This document shows positions 12,118 through 20,370 of a DNA stretch of 64,000 nucleotides, in pieces. The stretch covers positions 2,418,001 through 2,482,000 of the forward strand of contig NZ_CP107928.1 of the NCBI RefSeq assembly GCF_036030735.1. Reading direction: 5' to 3'. Both the position numbers and the translations under genes were made by a program. Positions within the stretch are counted from its first letter, which is position 1. Every line of letters begins with the position of its first letter. Source of the stretch: Streptomyces sp. NBC_00425. GTDB lineage: Bacteria > Actinomycetota > Actinomycetes > Streptomycetales > Streptomycetaceae. Under the pieces are notes generated by a model. It ran no database searches. It was not told the origin of the DNA and saw nothing but the letters and a program-made list of their open reading frames with translations.

Positions 12118-12963
12118 ATGCCCGAATACCGCCGCATCCTCCTCGACGGCGCCGCCGTCCAGGTCACCGTCGACGGTGACGAACTCGTCGCCGCGGACGG
12201 CCGCCGCGTCAAGACCGAGGACGCCCAGCACCTCCCCCCGGTCGTCCCCTCCAAGGTCATCGCGGTCCATCTCAACCACCGCAGCCGTGTCGACGAGTTC
12301 GATATCGACCTCCCCGACACGCCCACCTACTTCCACAAGCCGACCTCGGCCCTCAACTCGCACAAGGGTGCCATCGTCCGCCCCGAGGGCTGCAAGTGGC
12401 TCAACTACGAGGGCGAGGTGGCCATCGTCATCGGAAAGACCGCGCGCAACATCTCCCCGGCCGAAGCGGGCGAGTACATCGCCGGATACACGATCGCCAA
12501 CGACTACGGATTGCACGACTTCCGCGACACCGACGCCGGCTCCATGCTCCGGGTCAAGGGCTCCGACACGCTCTGCCCGCTCGGCCCCGGCCTGGTCACC
12601 GACTGGGACTTCCACGGCAAGAGCCTGCGCACCTACGTCAATGGAAAGGTGGTCCAGGACGGTTCGACCGACGAGATGAAGTGGGACATGCACTATCTCG
12701 TCGCCGACATCGCCCGCACCATCACCCTGTACCCCGGCGACGTCCTGCTGTCTGGCACCCCCGCCAACTCCCGCCCCGTACAGCCGGGCGACGTCGTCGA
12801 GGTCGAGGTCGAGGGCCTGGGCCGCCTCACCAACCACATCGTCACCGGCCCCACCTCCATCCGTACCGACGTCGGCGCCCAGCCCACCGAATCGGAGGAG
12901 GTGCTGTCCACCGCGCTCGGCGGCGACTGGGAGTTCCGCGGCATCCGTCCGCCGAAGCGATGA
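12118..12963 (+). CDS. Fumarylacetoacetate hydrolase-family enzyme (HpaG-like)
   Basis: A 281-residue FAH-domain protein acting on ring-cleavage products: hydrolysis, isomerisation or decarboxylation of a 2-hydroxy-dienoate. Seen are LNYEGEVAIVIGK (metal-binding Glu), DYGLHDFRD, KGSDTLCPLGPGLV and the C-terminal GDVLLSGTPA...VQPGDVVEVEVEGLG, all typical. The start ATG follows AGGAG. Position after dioxygenase and dehydrogenase suggests 5-carboxymethyl-2-hydroxymuconate processing. No HpaH hydratase or HpaI aldolase genes are seen nearby, so the pathway is incomplete here or completed elsewhere. Confidence 0.87.
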   Translation: MPEYRRILLDGAAVQVTVDGDELVAADGRRVKTEDAQHLPPVVPSKVIAVHLNHRSRVDEFDIDLPDTPTYFHKPTSALNSHKGAIVRPEGCKWLNYEGEVAIVIGKTARNISPAEAGEYIAGYTIANDYGLHDFRDTDAGSMLRVKGSDTLCPLGPGLVTDWDFHGKSLRTYVNGKVVQDGSTDEMKWDMHYLVADIARTITLYPGDVLLSGTPANSRPVQPGDVVEVEVEGLGRLTNHIVTGPTSIRTDVGAQPTESEEVLSTALGGDWEFRGIRPPKR

Positions 12964-13011
12964 CGCCCCTGGGCGGTCTGCCGGTCGCGACGCGCGGGTA
13001 GGGTCGCGTTC

Positions 13012-13614
13012 ATGAGTGATTCCTCCGAGAAGCCCCCCGCCAGGCCCCGCAAGCGCGTGGACTACGGGACCGGCCGTGAGGCCCTGCTCAACGCGGCCGT
13101 GCGCGTGGTGGCCCGGGGAGGGCTGCGGAAGCTCACCTATCGTGCCGTCGCGGAGGAGGCGGGTGTCACGCACGGGCTCGTGGTGCACCACTTCGGTTCG
13201 CGGGACGCACTGATCGAGGCGGCCCTCGAGCACGCGGTACGCACCAGCGCGCGCACGAGCTCCCTGGAACCCGGCACGGGCGACATCGCGGACTTCGCGG
13301 CGGGACTGGCGGACATGGTCACCCGCGAGCCGGCCATGCAGATGTTCCAGTACGAGCTGATGCTCGAGTCCCGGCGCAGGCCCGAGCTGCTGCCGCAGAT
13401 CCGCGCGCTGTACGAGGAGTACTTCGAGGCCACGGAGAGGGAGCTGTCCCGCAGCCTGCCCGACGGCACCAGCCCTGCCCTGACCCGGCTCGTGTTCGCC
13501 GCTCTGGAGGGTCTCGTACTGCACCAGCTGGTCCTCGACGAGCCGGACGTCACCGAGGCCGCGCTGAAGGAGCTGCGGTCACTGCTGACCCGGCAGCGTG
13601 GAGGCGCAGAGTAG
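13012..13614 (+). CDS. TetR-family repressor (paralogue of the one at 24326)
   Basis: A 200-residue regulator with an N-terminal helix-turn-helix (TYRAVAEEAGVTHGLVVHHFGSRDALI, about residues 42-68) and a helical ligand-binding domain. Over the first 70 residues it is nearly identical to the TetR at 24326. No clear Shine-Dalgarno is seen; TAGGGT at 12999-13004 ends 7 bases before the ATG, so a leaderless transcript is possible. Last in the ring-cleavage gene row and just before the TATCC palindrome at 13739, it is a candidate to bind the shared operator. Confidence 0.85.
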   Translation: MSDSSEKPPARPRKRVDYGTGREALLNAAVRVVARGGLRKLTYRAVAEEAGVTHGLVVHHFGSRDALIEAALEHAVRTSARTSSLEPGTGDIADFAAGLADMVTREPAMQMFQYELMLESRRRPELLPQIRALYEEYFEATERELSRSLPDGTSPALTRLVFAALEGLVLHQLVLDEPDVTEAALKELRSLLTRQRGGAE

Positions 13615-13653
13615 CCGCCATGTCGTAATCCCTGCCATAACGGCAGGTCAGGA

Positions 13654-13684
13654 CGAGTCCCCGTCGCCCAGCGACGGGGACTCG
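13654..13684 (+). terminator. Rho-independent-type terminator after tetR
   Basis: Perfect 14-bp stem (CGAGTCCCCGTCGC and its complement) with a 3-base loop, followed by CCTGTTT. A smaller hairpin (CTGCC-ATAA-CGGCAG) precedes it. It ends the ring-cleavage operon before the second P450 promoter. Confidence 0.8.
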
Positions 13685-13729
13685 CCTGTTTCCGGCGGCA
13701 TAAAGAGTTGATTACGTGCGCGCGAAGCA

Positions 13730-13757
13730 TTGACGAAATTATCCGTGTGGATAATTC
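13730..13757 (+). promoter_or_regulatory. Promoter and operator of the second P450 operon
   Basis: TTGACG at 13730-13735 and TAATTC at 13752-13757 (16-base spacer) enclose the palindrome AATTATCC-GTGT-GGATAATT at 13737-13756, with perfect 8-bp arms. A repressor bound there would block RNA polymerase. It is the best copy of the operator also found at 7266 and 24258. Confidence 0.75.
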
Positions 13758-13844
13758 TCGGTGGTGAAGGGCCCCACTGGTCGCCCTTCCTCTTCTCCTC
13801 CCCAGCTCCCTCCGCCTCGCGCCCGATACGAGGAGTGTCACGAC

Positions 13845-15041
13845 ATGACCGTCACCACGGCCGGACCCGCGTCCGCCACCGAGGATCTGCTGCCCTTCCG
13901 TGACCCAGGCTTCCGTGCGGACCCGTACCCGTACTACGCGCGGCTGCGGCAGGAGCACCCTGTCTACAGGCATCCGGTCGGCCTGTACGTCGTCTCCCGC
14001 TACGAGGACGTCGCCCGGCTGATCCGCAACCCCACCCTGAGCGCGCAACAGCTCGACTTCGGGCCGGCCACCCCGATCCACCACACCATGCTCGGCAAGG
14101 ACGCCCCCGACCACACGCGGCTGCGGCGGATCACCAACCGCTGGTTCACACCCAAGGCGGTCGAGGAGTGGTCCAAGGTGATGCGTGCCGCCGTGGAGGC
14201 TGTGCTCGACGAGGCGGAGAAGGGCGACGGCACCCTGGACGCGGCCGACGGCCTCTCCCTGAAGTGCACCTTCGACACCACCTGTCACATCTTCGGCATC
14301 GAGCCGACCGAGATGGACACCATCCAGCGCAAGACCTACGAGATCGGGCTGAGCCTCGGCCCCGGCTGCAACGACGACGAGGCCCGCGCCACCACGGAGG
14401 CGTTCGCCTGGTACGCCGAGCACATCCGCCGGCTCGTGGCCGACAAACGAGCCCATCCCGGCGAGGGCCTGATCGACGCCTTCATCGCCGCGCAGGACGA
14501 GGGCAGGATGACCGAGGAAGAAGTCGTCTACACCATCCTGCTGTTCTTCGCCGTGGGCCACCTCGACGTCAAGCACCTGATCAACCACGGCATCTGGCTG
14601 ATGACGCAGCAGCCCGGGCTGTTCACCGACTACCGGGACGAGCCGGAAGCACGGCCGGGCATCATCAACGAGATCCTGCGGATCGACACGCCCGAGTCGA
14701 TGGTGGTGCGCCTGACCACGCAGGACACGGCCATCGGCGACACCACGGTACCGGCCGGAGAGGCGCTGGCCCTGCTCATCGCCTCGGCCAACCGCGACCC
14801 GGAGGTCTTCGCCGACCCCGACACCTTCGACCACACCCGGCCGGTCGCCGCCGGCCAGCACCTGGCCTTCGGCTCCGGCATGCACGGCTGCGCCGGCCAG
14901 ATCCTGGCCCGCGCCGAGGCCGACATCGTCTTCAGCTCGATCGTCAACCGTTTCTCCGGTGTCGAGCTGGCCGGTGAACCCGCCTACGCCCACACCGAGT
15001 TCCTGCGCACGATCACCCGCCTCCCCGTCCGTTTCCTCTGA
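13845..15041 (+). CDS. Cytochrome P450 with atypical I-helix
   Basis: A 398-residue soluble P450. The K-helix motif NEILR is at about 275-279 and the heme loop FGSGMHGCAG at 342-351 with ligand Cys349. The I-helix, normally A-G-x-(D/E)-T, reads AVGHLDVKH at 236-244: the acid-threonine pair used for O2 activation is replaced by Leu-Asp. ATG 13845 follows AGGAG; an upstream in-frame start is unlikely because it would lie almost on the -10 element. A ferredoxin gene follows 41 bases later. An N- or O-demethylase or hydroxylase role in the locus is inference; the odd I-helix may mean an unusual mechanism. Confidence 0.88.
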   Translation: MTVTTAGPASATEDLLPFRDPGFRADPYPYYARLRQEHPVYRHPVGLYVVSRYEDVARLIRNPTLSAQQLDFGPATPIHHTMLGKDAPDHTRLRRITNRWFTPKAVEEWSKVMRAAVEAVLDEAEKGDGTLDAADGLSLKCTFDTTCHIFGIEPTEMDTIQRKTYEIGLSLGPGCNDDEARATTEAFAWYAEHIRRLVADKRAHPGEGLIDAFIAAQDEGRMTEEEVVYTILLFFAVGHLDVKHLINHGIWLMTQQPGLFTDYRDEPEARPGIINEILRIDTPESMVVRLTTQDTAIGDTTVPAGEALALLIASANRDPEVFADPDTFDHTRPVAAGQHLAFGSGMHGCAGQILARAEADIVFSSIVNRFSGVELAGEPAYAHTEFLRTITRLPVRFL

Positions 15042-15082
15042 TCCCCCGACCCCTGCGAGAACCGAGAGAGACAGGAGCCGTC

Positions 15083-15295
15083 ATGAAGGTCGAAGTCGAC
15101 CTCAAGAAGTGCCAGGACCACGGCCAGTGCGTGTACGCGGCCCCCGGCCTGTTCGCGCTGGACGACGACGGACGCCTGTCCCTGCGGTCGAGGGCGACCG
15201 ACGTCTACGTGGCCGACGTGGACGAGGACAGCGCCGAGGAACTGCACGAGGCCGCCGAGGTATGTCCGCTCCAGGCCATCACGGTGCACGAGTAG
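15083..15295 (+). CDS. Small P450-type ferredoxin, second copy
   Basis: A 70-residue ferredoxin with CQDHGQCVYAAP and EVCPLQAI cluster-binding segments like those of the 7443 ferredoxin, but with a middle insertion (RATDVYVADVDEDSAEE). The start ATG has AGGAG upstream. Placed directly after the second P450, it is the likely electron donor to that enzyme; no dedicated reductase follows, so the reductase at 7634 probably serves both. Confidence 0.9.
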   Translation: MKVEVDLKKCQDHGQCVYAAPGLFALDDDGRLSLRSRATDVYVADVDEDSAEELHEAAEVCPLQAITVHE

Positions 15296-15462
15296 ACGGA
15301 AACGCGGCATGTCACCGATGGCGCCGGGCCACCGGAGAACGGCCCCGGCGACAGCGGTCCGGCCGTCGTGGGCCCGCCACAGGAGTACGCGGCGGGCATC
15401 TTTGCCGTCATCCAGCCGCACGCAGCCTCGACGCAATCCCCGCGAGTGAAGGACATCCACCC

Positions 15463-16410
15463 GTGCCCGCACCCACCCCTCCCCGCATGCTGCTCGTCCT
15501 GAGCGAGAACTGGACGCTGACCGGCGGCCGGGCGGACCTGCCCACCGCCGTACGGTGGGCCTGCGAGGCCGAGGACGCCGGCTTCGACGCGGTCATGGTC
15601 AGCGAACACATCGTGCTCGGACCGGACGCCGGGGCCGCCGGTGTCATGGGAAACCCCCGCGACTACGCCCTCCCGGGCAACCAGGACCCCTACACCCCCT
15701 GGCCGAACTCCCTGCTCCTGCTCGCCTCCATCGCCTCCGTCACCTCCCGCCTCCGGCTGGCCGCCGCGGCCGTCCTCGCACCGCTGCGCCACCCCCTGCT
15801 GCTCGCCCGCGAACTCGGCACCCTGGACCTGCTCAGCGAGGGCCGCCTCGTGGTGCAGCCCACGGTGAGCTGGAGCAGGGACGAGTACGCGGCCCTGGGC
15901 GTGCCGTTCGGAAAGCGCGGGCGGCTGCTGGACGAGCACCTTCAGATCTGTGCGAAGGCCTGGGGACCGTCCCCGGTCTCCCACGACGGCGAGCACTATC
16001 CCTTCCAGGACGTCTACTTCGAGCCCAAGGCCTACCGTCCTGACGGCCCGCGGCTGTGGTTCGGAGGACAGGGCATGCACGGCCCGCTGCTGCGGCGGCT
16101 CGTGCGGTACGGCCACGGCTTCCACCCGCTCGGACGACCCGCACCCGAAGACATGCGGGAGCTCGGGGACGCCTTGACCGGGGCAGGACGCGACATCGCC
16201 GACCTGGAGATGATCGGCGGCACCCAGGCCGTGTTCCCCGACGACCGCTCACCGGCCGACCTCGGCACCGCCCTTGCCTCCATTCCCGAGCAGCTGGAGC
16301 TCGGCTTCACCACCTTCTGCATCAAGCCGAACCAGTTCATCGACGACCCCAACGGCATCGGAACCTTCTGCCGGGACGTCATGCGGCGCGTGGAGAGGGT
16401 GACCGCGTAA
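15463..16410 (+). CDS. LLM-class flavin-dependent oxidoreductase
   Basis: A 315-residue luciferase-like (TIM barrel) oxidoreductase, probably F420- or FMN-dependent. Seen: DAVMVSEHIVLG, RLRLAAAAVLAPLRHPLLLARELGTLDLLSEGRLVV (flavin-site region) and PRLWFGGQG near the C-terminal half. GTG 15463 follows GAAGGA; a long upstream extension of the frame runs through the ferredoxin gene and is not real. Lying after the P450-ferredoxin pair, it probably oxidises or reduces the same substrate. Cofactor and reaction are uncertain. Confidence 0.8.
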   Translation: MPAPTPPRMLLVLSENWTLTGGRADLPTAVRWACEAEDAGFDAVMVSEHIVLGPDAGAAGVMGNPRDYALPGNQDPYTPWPNSLLLLASIASVTSRLRLAAAAVLAPLRHPLLLARELGTLDLLSEGRLVVQPTVSWSRDEYAALGVPFGKRGRLLDEHLQICAKAWGPSPVSHDGEHYPFQDVYFEPKAYRPDGPRLWFGGQGMHGPLLRRLVRYGHGFHPLGRPAPEDMRELGDALTGAGRDIADLEMIGGTQAVFPDDRSPADLGTALASIPEQLELGFTTFCIKPNQFIDDPNGIGTFCRDVMRRVERVTA

Positions 16411-16492
16411 TCCGTCGCACGTGCCGCGAGTCCCCCGGTTTCCACCGTGTAGGAACTCCGCCGCCGCGCAAAGGATCTCCCCACACCCCTTG

Positions 16493-16542
16493 CCAAACGG
16501 ATAGTTCCGGCCCACCATGGGGCAACTCGTTTGGCCCAAAAC
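16493..16542 (+). promoter_or_regulatory. GTTTG-type palindrome upstream of the permease
   Basis: GTTTGGCCCAAAAC at 16529-16542 resembles the two motifs around the ferredoxin promoter (7207, 7314), and a half site GCCAAACGG at 16496-16504 is identical to one there. No convincing -35/-10 pair could be fixed. It may place the permease under the same second regulator. Confidence 0.4.
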
Positions 16543-16579
16543 AAACTCCGCCCCTCCCCGTCCCCGGCAGGTGATTCGA

Positions 16580-18037
16580 GTGGACAGTCAGACCGCGGTC
16601 GTCACGCAGACTGCTGATGATGCATCCATGGCAGGCAGACTCAAGCCCAACTCTCTCGGTGTCCTCGGCATCCTCTTCTTCGTTCTCTCCGCCCAGGCGC
16701 CACTGACCGGCATCGCCGGCGCTGTGCCGATCGCCATCGCCATCGGCAATGGTGCAGGCGCTCCGGCCGCCTATCTCGCGGCCGGCGTCATCGTCCTGCT
16801 GTTTTCGGTCGGCTTCGTGGCCATGGGCCGCCACGTCGTGGACGCCGGCGCCTTCTACACCTACATCGGCAAGGGACTCGGCCGCTCGGCCGGCTCCGGC
16901 AGCGCCGCGGTCGCGCTCTTCTCCTACTGTGCCGTGCAGGCCTGCATGTACGGGCTGTACGGAAGCATCATGAGCGGCCTTGTCGAGCACCACACCGGTG
17001 CCCACGTGGCGTGGTGGGTCTGGGCCCTGGTCACCATGGTGATCGTCCAGGTGCTCGGCGCCTCGGGCATCGAGATGGGCGCGAAGATCCTCGCTGTCTT
17101 CGTGCTGGCGGAGTTCAGCGTCCTGATCGTCTTCGCCCTCGTGACGCTCTTCCAGGGCGGCGGCCCCGAGGGGCTCGGCCTCACGGACAGCTTTTCGCCG
17201 TCCGTCGCGCTCCAGGGTGCTCCCGGCGTGGCGCTGATGTTCGCCGTGGCGTCGATGTTCGGCTTCGAGGCCACCGCCATCTACGGCGAGGAGGCCCGTG
17301 AACCTCGCAAGACCGTTCCCCGGGCCACCTACCTGTCCGTCGTGGTGATCACCGGCTTCTTCGCCTTCACCTCGTGGATGCTCATCTCCGCGCACGGTGC
17401 GTCCCAGGCCACGGCCGAGGCGGGCAAGGCCCTGGAGAGCGGTGACGCCGCGGCCTTCGTCTTCGCGCCGATCGCCGCCCAGTTCGGCGGCTGGGTCAAC
17501 GACGTGCTGCCGATCCTGCTGGCCACGTCCCTGTTCGCCGGCCTCCTGGCCTTCCACAACTCCGCCAACCGCTACCTGTTCTCTCTCGGCCGTGAAGGGC
17601 TCCTGCCGCAGGGCCTGACCGCCATCAACCGGCGTCACTCGCCCTGGGTGGCGGGCACCGTGCAGACCGTGATCGCGGTGCTGCTCGTGGTGCCCTTCGC
17701 GGTCCTGGGCAAGGACCCGGTGCTGACCCTCTTCTCCTGGTTCAGCGGAGTCGCGGTCCTGGGCATCATGCTGCTGTACTTCCTGACCTCGGTCTCGGTC
17801 ATCGTGTACTTCCGCCGCTCCGGCGCCGACACCCGCCTCTGGAACACCCTGATCGCCCCCGTACTGGGCGCGCTCGGCATCGCGGGTGCCATCTGGCTCA
17901 TCATCGCCAACTTCACGACGCTCATCGGCGGCGACCGGACCACGGCCCTATGGCTCCAGGCCACCGTTCCGGTGGTGCTGATCCTCGGCGTCGTCGCCGC
18001 CAGGCTGACGCGGCCCAGGGCAGAGACCAGCGACTGA
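16580..18037 (+). CDS. APC-superfamily amino acid/amine permease (PuuP-like by context)
   Basis: Integral membrane transporter of about 485 residues with around 12 hydrophobic segments. The first (LGVLGILFFVLSAQAPLTG...) contains the unwound helix 1 pattern of APC permeases, and FGFEATAIYGEEAREPRKTVPRA is the characteristic helix 6-loop segment. The start is GTG 16580 or an earlier in-frame codon. Aldehyde dehydrogenase and PuuD-like genes follow, so it probably imports the amine that is gamma-glutamylated by the ligase at 4859. A terminator hairpin separates it from the dehydrogenase. Confidence 0.87.
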   Translation: MDSQTAVVTQTADDASMAGRLKPNSLGVLGILFFVLSAQAPLTGIAGAVPIAIAIGNGAGAPAAYLAAGVIVLLFSVGFVAMGRHVVDAGAFYTYIGKGLGRSAGSGSAAVALFSYCAVQACMYGLYGSIMSGLVEHHTGAHVAWWVWALVTMVIVQVLGASGIEMGAKILAVFVLAEFSVLIVFALVTLFQGGGPEGLGLTDSFSPSVALQGAPGVALMFAVASMFGFEATAIYGEEAREPRKTVPRATYLSVVVITGFFAFTSWMLISAHGASQATAEAGKALESGDAAAFVFAPIAAQFGGWVNDVLPILLATSLFAGLLAFHNSANRYLFSLGREGLLPQGLTAINRRHSPWVAGTVQTVIAVLLVVPFAVLGKDPVLTLFSWFSGVAVLGIMLLYFLTSVSVIVYFRRSGADTRLWNTLIAPVLGALGIAGAIWLIIANFTTLIGGDRTTALWLQATVPVVLILGVVAARLTRPRAETSD

Positions 18038-18052
18038 ACACCGCGATCCTCA

Positions 18053-18088
18053 CCGATACGGCCGGAGCCCGCGCCCCGGCCGTATCGG
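18053..18088 (+). terminator. Terminator hairpin after permease gene
   Basis: Thirteen-bp perfect stem (CCGATACGGCCGG and complement) around a 10-base loop, followed by GCCTTTGT. It begins 15 bases after the permease stop. The T-run is weak, so some read-through into the aldehyde dehydrogenase gene is possible. Confidence 0.7.
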
Positions 18089-18153
18089 GCCTTTGTCGAA
18101 CACGTGAGTCGTCTGTCATCGAATGACGTGGATGAAACGGAGATGGAGAACGC

Positions 18154-19644
18154 GTGCTGAACGCCACCCATGAAGAACTGCTGCGCCGCGCCAAGGAACT
18201 CGGCCTGCCCACGCAGCACCACATCGACGGCAAGGACGAAGCCGGTGACGGTGCATCGTTCGCCGTGATCTCCCCTCGCGACGGCCAGACCCTGGTCCGG
18301 GTCGCCGACGCGCGGGAGGCAGAGGTCGATCTCGCCGTCGCGGCGGCGCGCCGCGCCTTCGACACAGGGCCGTGGCCGCACCTGGCGCCCGCCGAGCGCG
18401 GCCGGGTTCTGCTGCGGATCGCTGAACTGCTGGAAGAGCGGCGCGAGGAACTGGCACTGACCGTGAGCCTGGAGATGGGCAAACCGATCACGGACGCGTA
18501 CGCCATCGAGCTGCGCGCCGCAATCAACACCTTCCGCTGGTACGGGCAGCTCGCCGACAAACTCACCGACGAGTCTCCCCACACCGCACCGGACTCGCTC
18601 GCCCTGGTCACCCGGGAGCCGATAGGTGTCGTCGGCGCCGTCGTGCCGTGGAACTTCCCGCTCACGTTGGCGAGTTGGAAAGTCGCTCCCGCGCTCGCCG
18701 CCGGCTGCACGGTCGTCCTGAAGCCGTCGGAGTCCTCTCCGCTGTCCGCCCTCCTGCTCGGCCGCGTCGCCACCGACGCCGGACTGCCGCCGGGCGTCCT
18801 CAACGTCGTCACCGGTGACGGGCCGGTGGCCGGCCGGGCGCTCGGCCTCCACCCCGACGTCGACGTCCTGGCCTTCACCGGCTCCACCGCCGTCGGCCGC
18901 CACTTCCTGCGCTACGCCGCCGACTCCAACCTCAAGCGCGTCTGGCTCGAACTCGGCGGCAAGTCACCGAACATCGTGCTGCCCGACGCCCCTGACCTGG
19001 AGAAGGCGGCGGCAACCGCGGCCTGGGGCATCTTCTTCAACCAGGGTGAGATGTGCACTGCGCCCTCCCGGCTGCTGGTCCACTCGTCCATCGCCGAACA
19101 GGTCACGGAGGCCGTCGTGGCGAGGGCGCGCGAGCTGCGGGTGGGCGACCCGCTCGATCCGGCCACCGAGATGGGCGCACTGGTCGGCGACAGCCACCTC
19201 GGCAGGGTCCTGGAGCATGTCGCCTCCGGCCTGGACGAGGGTGCCAGGCTGCGTGTGGGCGGGGGCCGGGCCCTGGCCGAGACCGGCGGCAGCTACCTGC
19301 GGCCCACCGTGTTCGACCGGGTTGACCCCGGCATGCGGCTGGCCCGCGAAGAGATCTTCGGCCCCGTCCTGTCCGTCCTCGCCTTCGACGACGTGGACGA
19401 GGCGGTACGGCTGGCCAACGCCACCGAGTACGGCCTCGCCGCAGGGCTGTGGACCTCCGACCTGTCCACCGCCCACAAGGTCTCCCGCGCACTGAAGGCC
19501 GGCACGGTCTGGGTCAACTGCTACGAGGAGGGCGACCTGACCGTCCCCTTCGGCGGCATGAAGCAGTCGGGCAACGGCCGCGACAAGTCCGCGCACGCCA
19601 TGGAGAAGTACACCGAGCTGAAGACCACCTGGATCCAGCTGTGA
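18154..19644 (+). CDS. Aldehyde dehydrogenase (PuuC-like by context)
   Basis: A 496-residue NAD(P)-dependent dehydrogenase. PWNFPLTLASWKVAPALAAGC at 165-185, LELGGKSP with Glu about 266, GEMCTAPSR with catalytic Cys about 301, EEIFGPVLSVL and the C-terminal PFGGMKQSGNGRDKS are all in place. GTG 18154 has GGAG upstream and its stop overlaps the next start (GTGA). Followed by a gamma-glutamyl hydrolase and preceded by a permease, it matches the Puu order and probably oxidises a gamma-glutamylamino-aldehyde. A general semialdehyde dehydrogenase is the alternative. Confidence 0.88.
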   Translation: MLNATHEELLRRAKELGLPTQHHIDGKDEAGDGASFAVISPRDGQTLVRVADAREAEVDLAVAAARRAFDTGPWPHLAPAERGRVLLRIAELLEERREELALTVSLEMGKPITDAYAIELRAAINTFRWYGQLADKLTDESPHTAPDSLALVTREPIGVVGAVVPWNFPLTLASWKVAPALAAGCTVVLKPSESSPLSALLLGRVATDAGLPPGVLNVVTGDGPVAGRALGLHPDVDVLAFTGSTAVGRHFLRYAADSNLKRVWLELGGKSPNIVLPDAPDLEKAAATAAWGIFFNQGEMCTAPSRLLVHSSIAEQVTEAVVARARELRVGDPLDPATEMGALVGDSHLGRVLEHVASGLDEGARLRVGGGRALAETGGSYLRPTVFDRVDPGMRLAREEIFGPVLSVLAFDDVDEAVRLANATEYGLAAGLWTSDLSTAHKVSRALKAGTVWVNCYEEGDLTVPFGGMKQSGNGRDKSAHAMEKYTELKTTWIQL

Positions 19645-20363
19645 CCCGTACGCACACGCGCCCCCTGATCGCGATTCCGGCCCGGTTCGCCGCCACCACG
19701 TCCGCGCTGCGCTACGCCGCCGAGGTGAACGCCCGCGCGCTGGTCGAGGCCGTGTGGCGGGCCGGGGGCGAGCCGGTGAGCCTCCACCCCGCCGACCCGG
19801 CCGGAGCCGACGTGGCCGAGCGGCTCGCCCGCTTCGACGGCGTGTTGCTCCCGGGCGGCGGAGACCTGGCCCCGCACCGCTACGGAGCCGCCGACACCCA
19901 TGGCAGCGTCTACGACGTCGACGACCTCCAGGACGTGTTCGACCTCGAAGTCGCCCGGCGGGCCCTGGACTCGGTCCTGCCCATGCTCGCGATCTGCCGT
20001 GGGCTGCAGGTGGTGAACGTCGCCCTCGGCGGCAGCCTGGAACAGGACATGGGCGGCGCGGACCGCGAACACCGGCACATCGTGCACCCGGTCGCGATCC
20101 AGCGAGGCACCCTGCTCGAACGGGCCACCGGCGCCGAGAAGACGGAGGCCTCCTGCTACCACCACCAGCGCGTCGACCGCGTCGGTGCCGGGCTCAAGGT
20201 CACCGCGCGGGCCGCCGACGGCACGGTGGAGGGGCTCGAACTGCCTGGACACCCGGGGTGGTTCACGGCAGTGCAGTGGCACCCCGAGGACACCGCGGAC
20301 CAGGACCCGGCCCAGCAAGGCCTGTTCGACGCGCTGGTCCAGGCCGCCCACAACAGACACTGA
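19641..20363 (+). CDS. Class I glutamine amidotransferase-like gamma-glutamyl hydrolase (PuuD-like)
   Basis: A 240-residue enzyme expected to release glutamate from a gamma-glutamylated product. The triad is visible: Cys119 in AICRGLQ, His214 and Glu216 in VQWHPED. The oxyanion-region motif LLPGGGDLAPHRY and the SCYHHQ segment are typical of gamma-glutamyl-GABA hydrolases. It overlaps the dehydrogenase by GTGA. In aniline-type pathways a homologous protein works with a GS-like ligase, so both Puu and anilide models fit. Confidence 0.87.
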   Translation: MTRTHTRPLIAIPARFAATTSALRYAAEVNARALVEAVWRAGGEPVSLHPADPAGADVAERLARFDGVLLPGGGDLAPHRYGAADTHGSVYDVDDLQDVFDLEVARRALDSVLPMLAICRGLQVVNVALGGSLEQDMGGADREHRHIVHPVAIQRGTLLERATGAEKTEASCYHHQRVDRVGAGLKVTARAADGTVEGLELPGHPGWFTAVQWHPEDTADQDPAQQGLFDALVQAAHNRH

Positions 20364-20370
20364 AAAAGAC

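Noticed and set aside
14959..15462. LLM oxidoreductase extended upstream to 14959
   Set aside because: The extra sequence is antiparallel in sense to the ferredoxin gene in another frame; family homology begins at PRMLLVLSENW.
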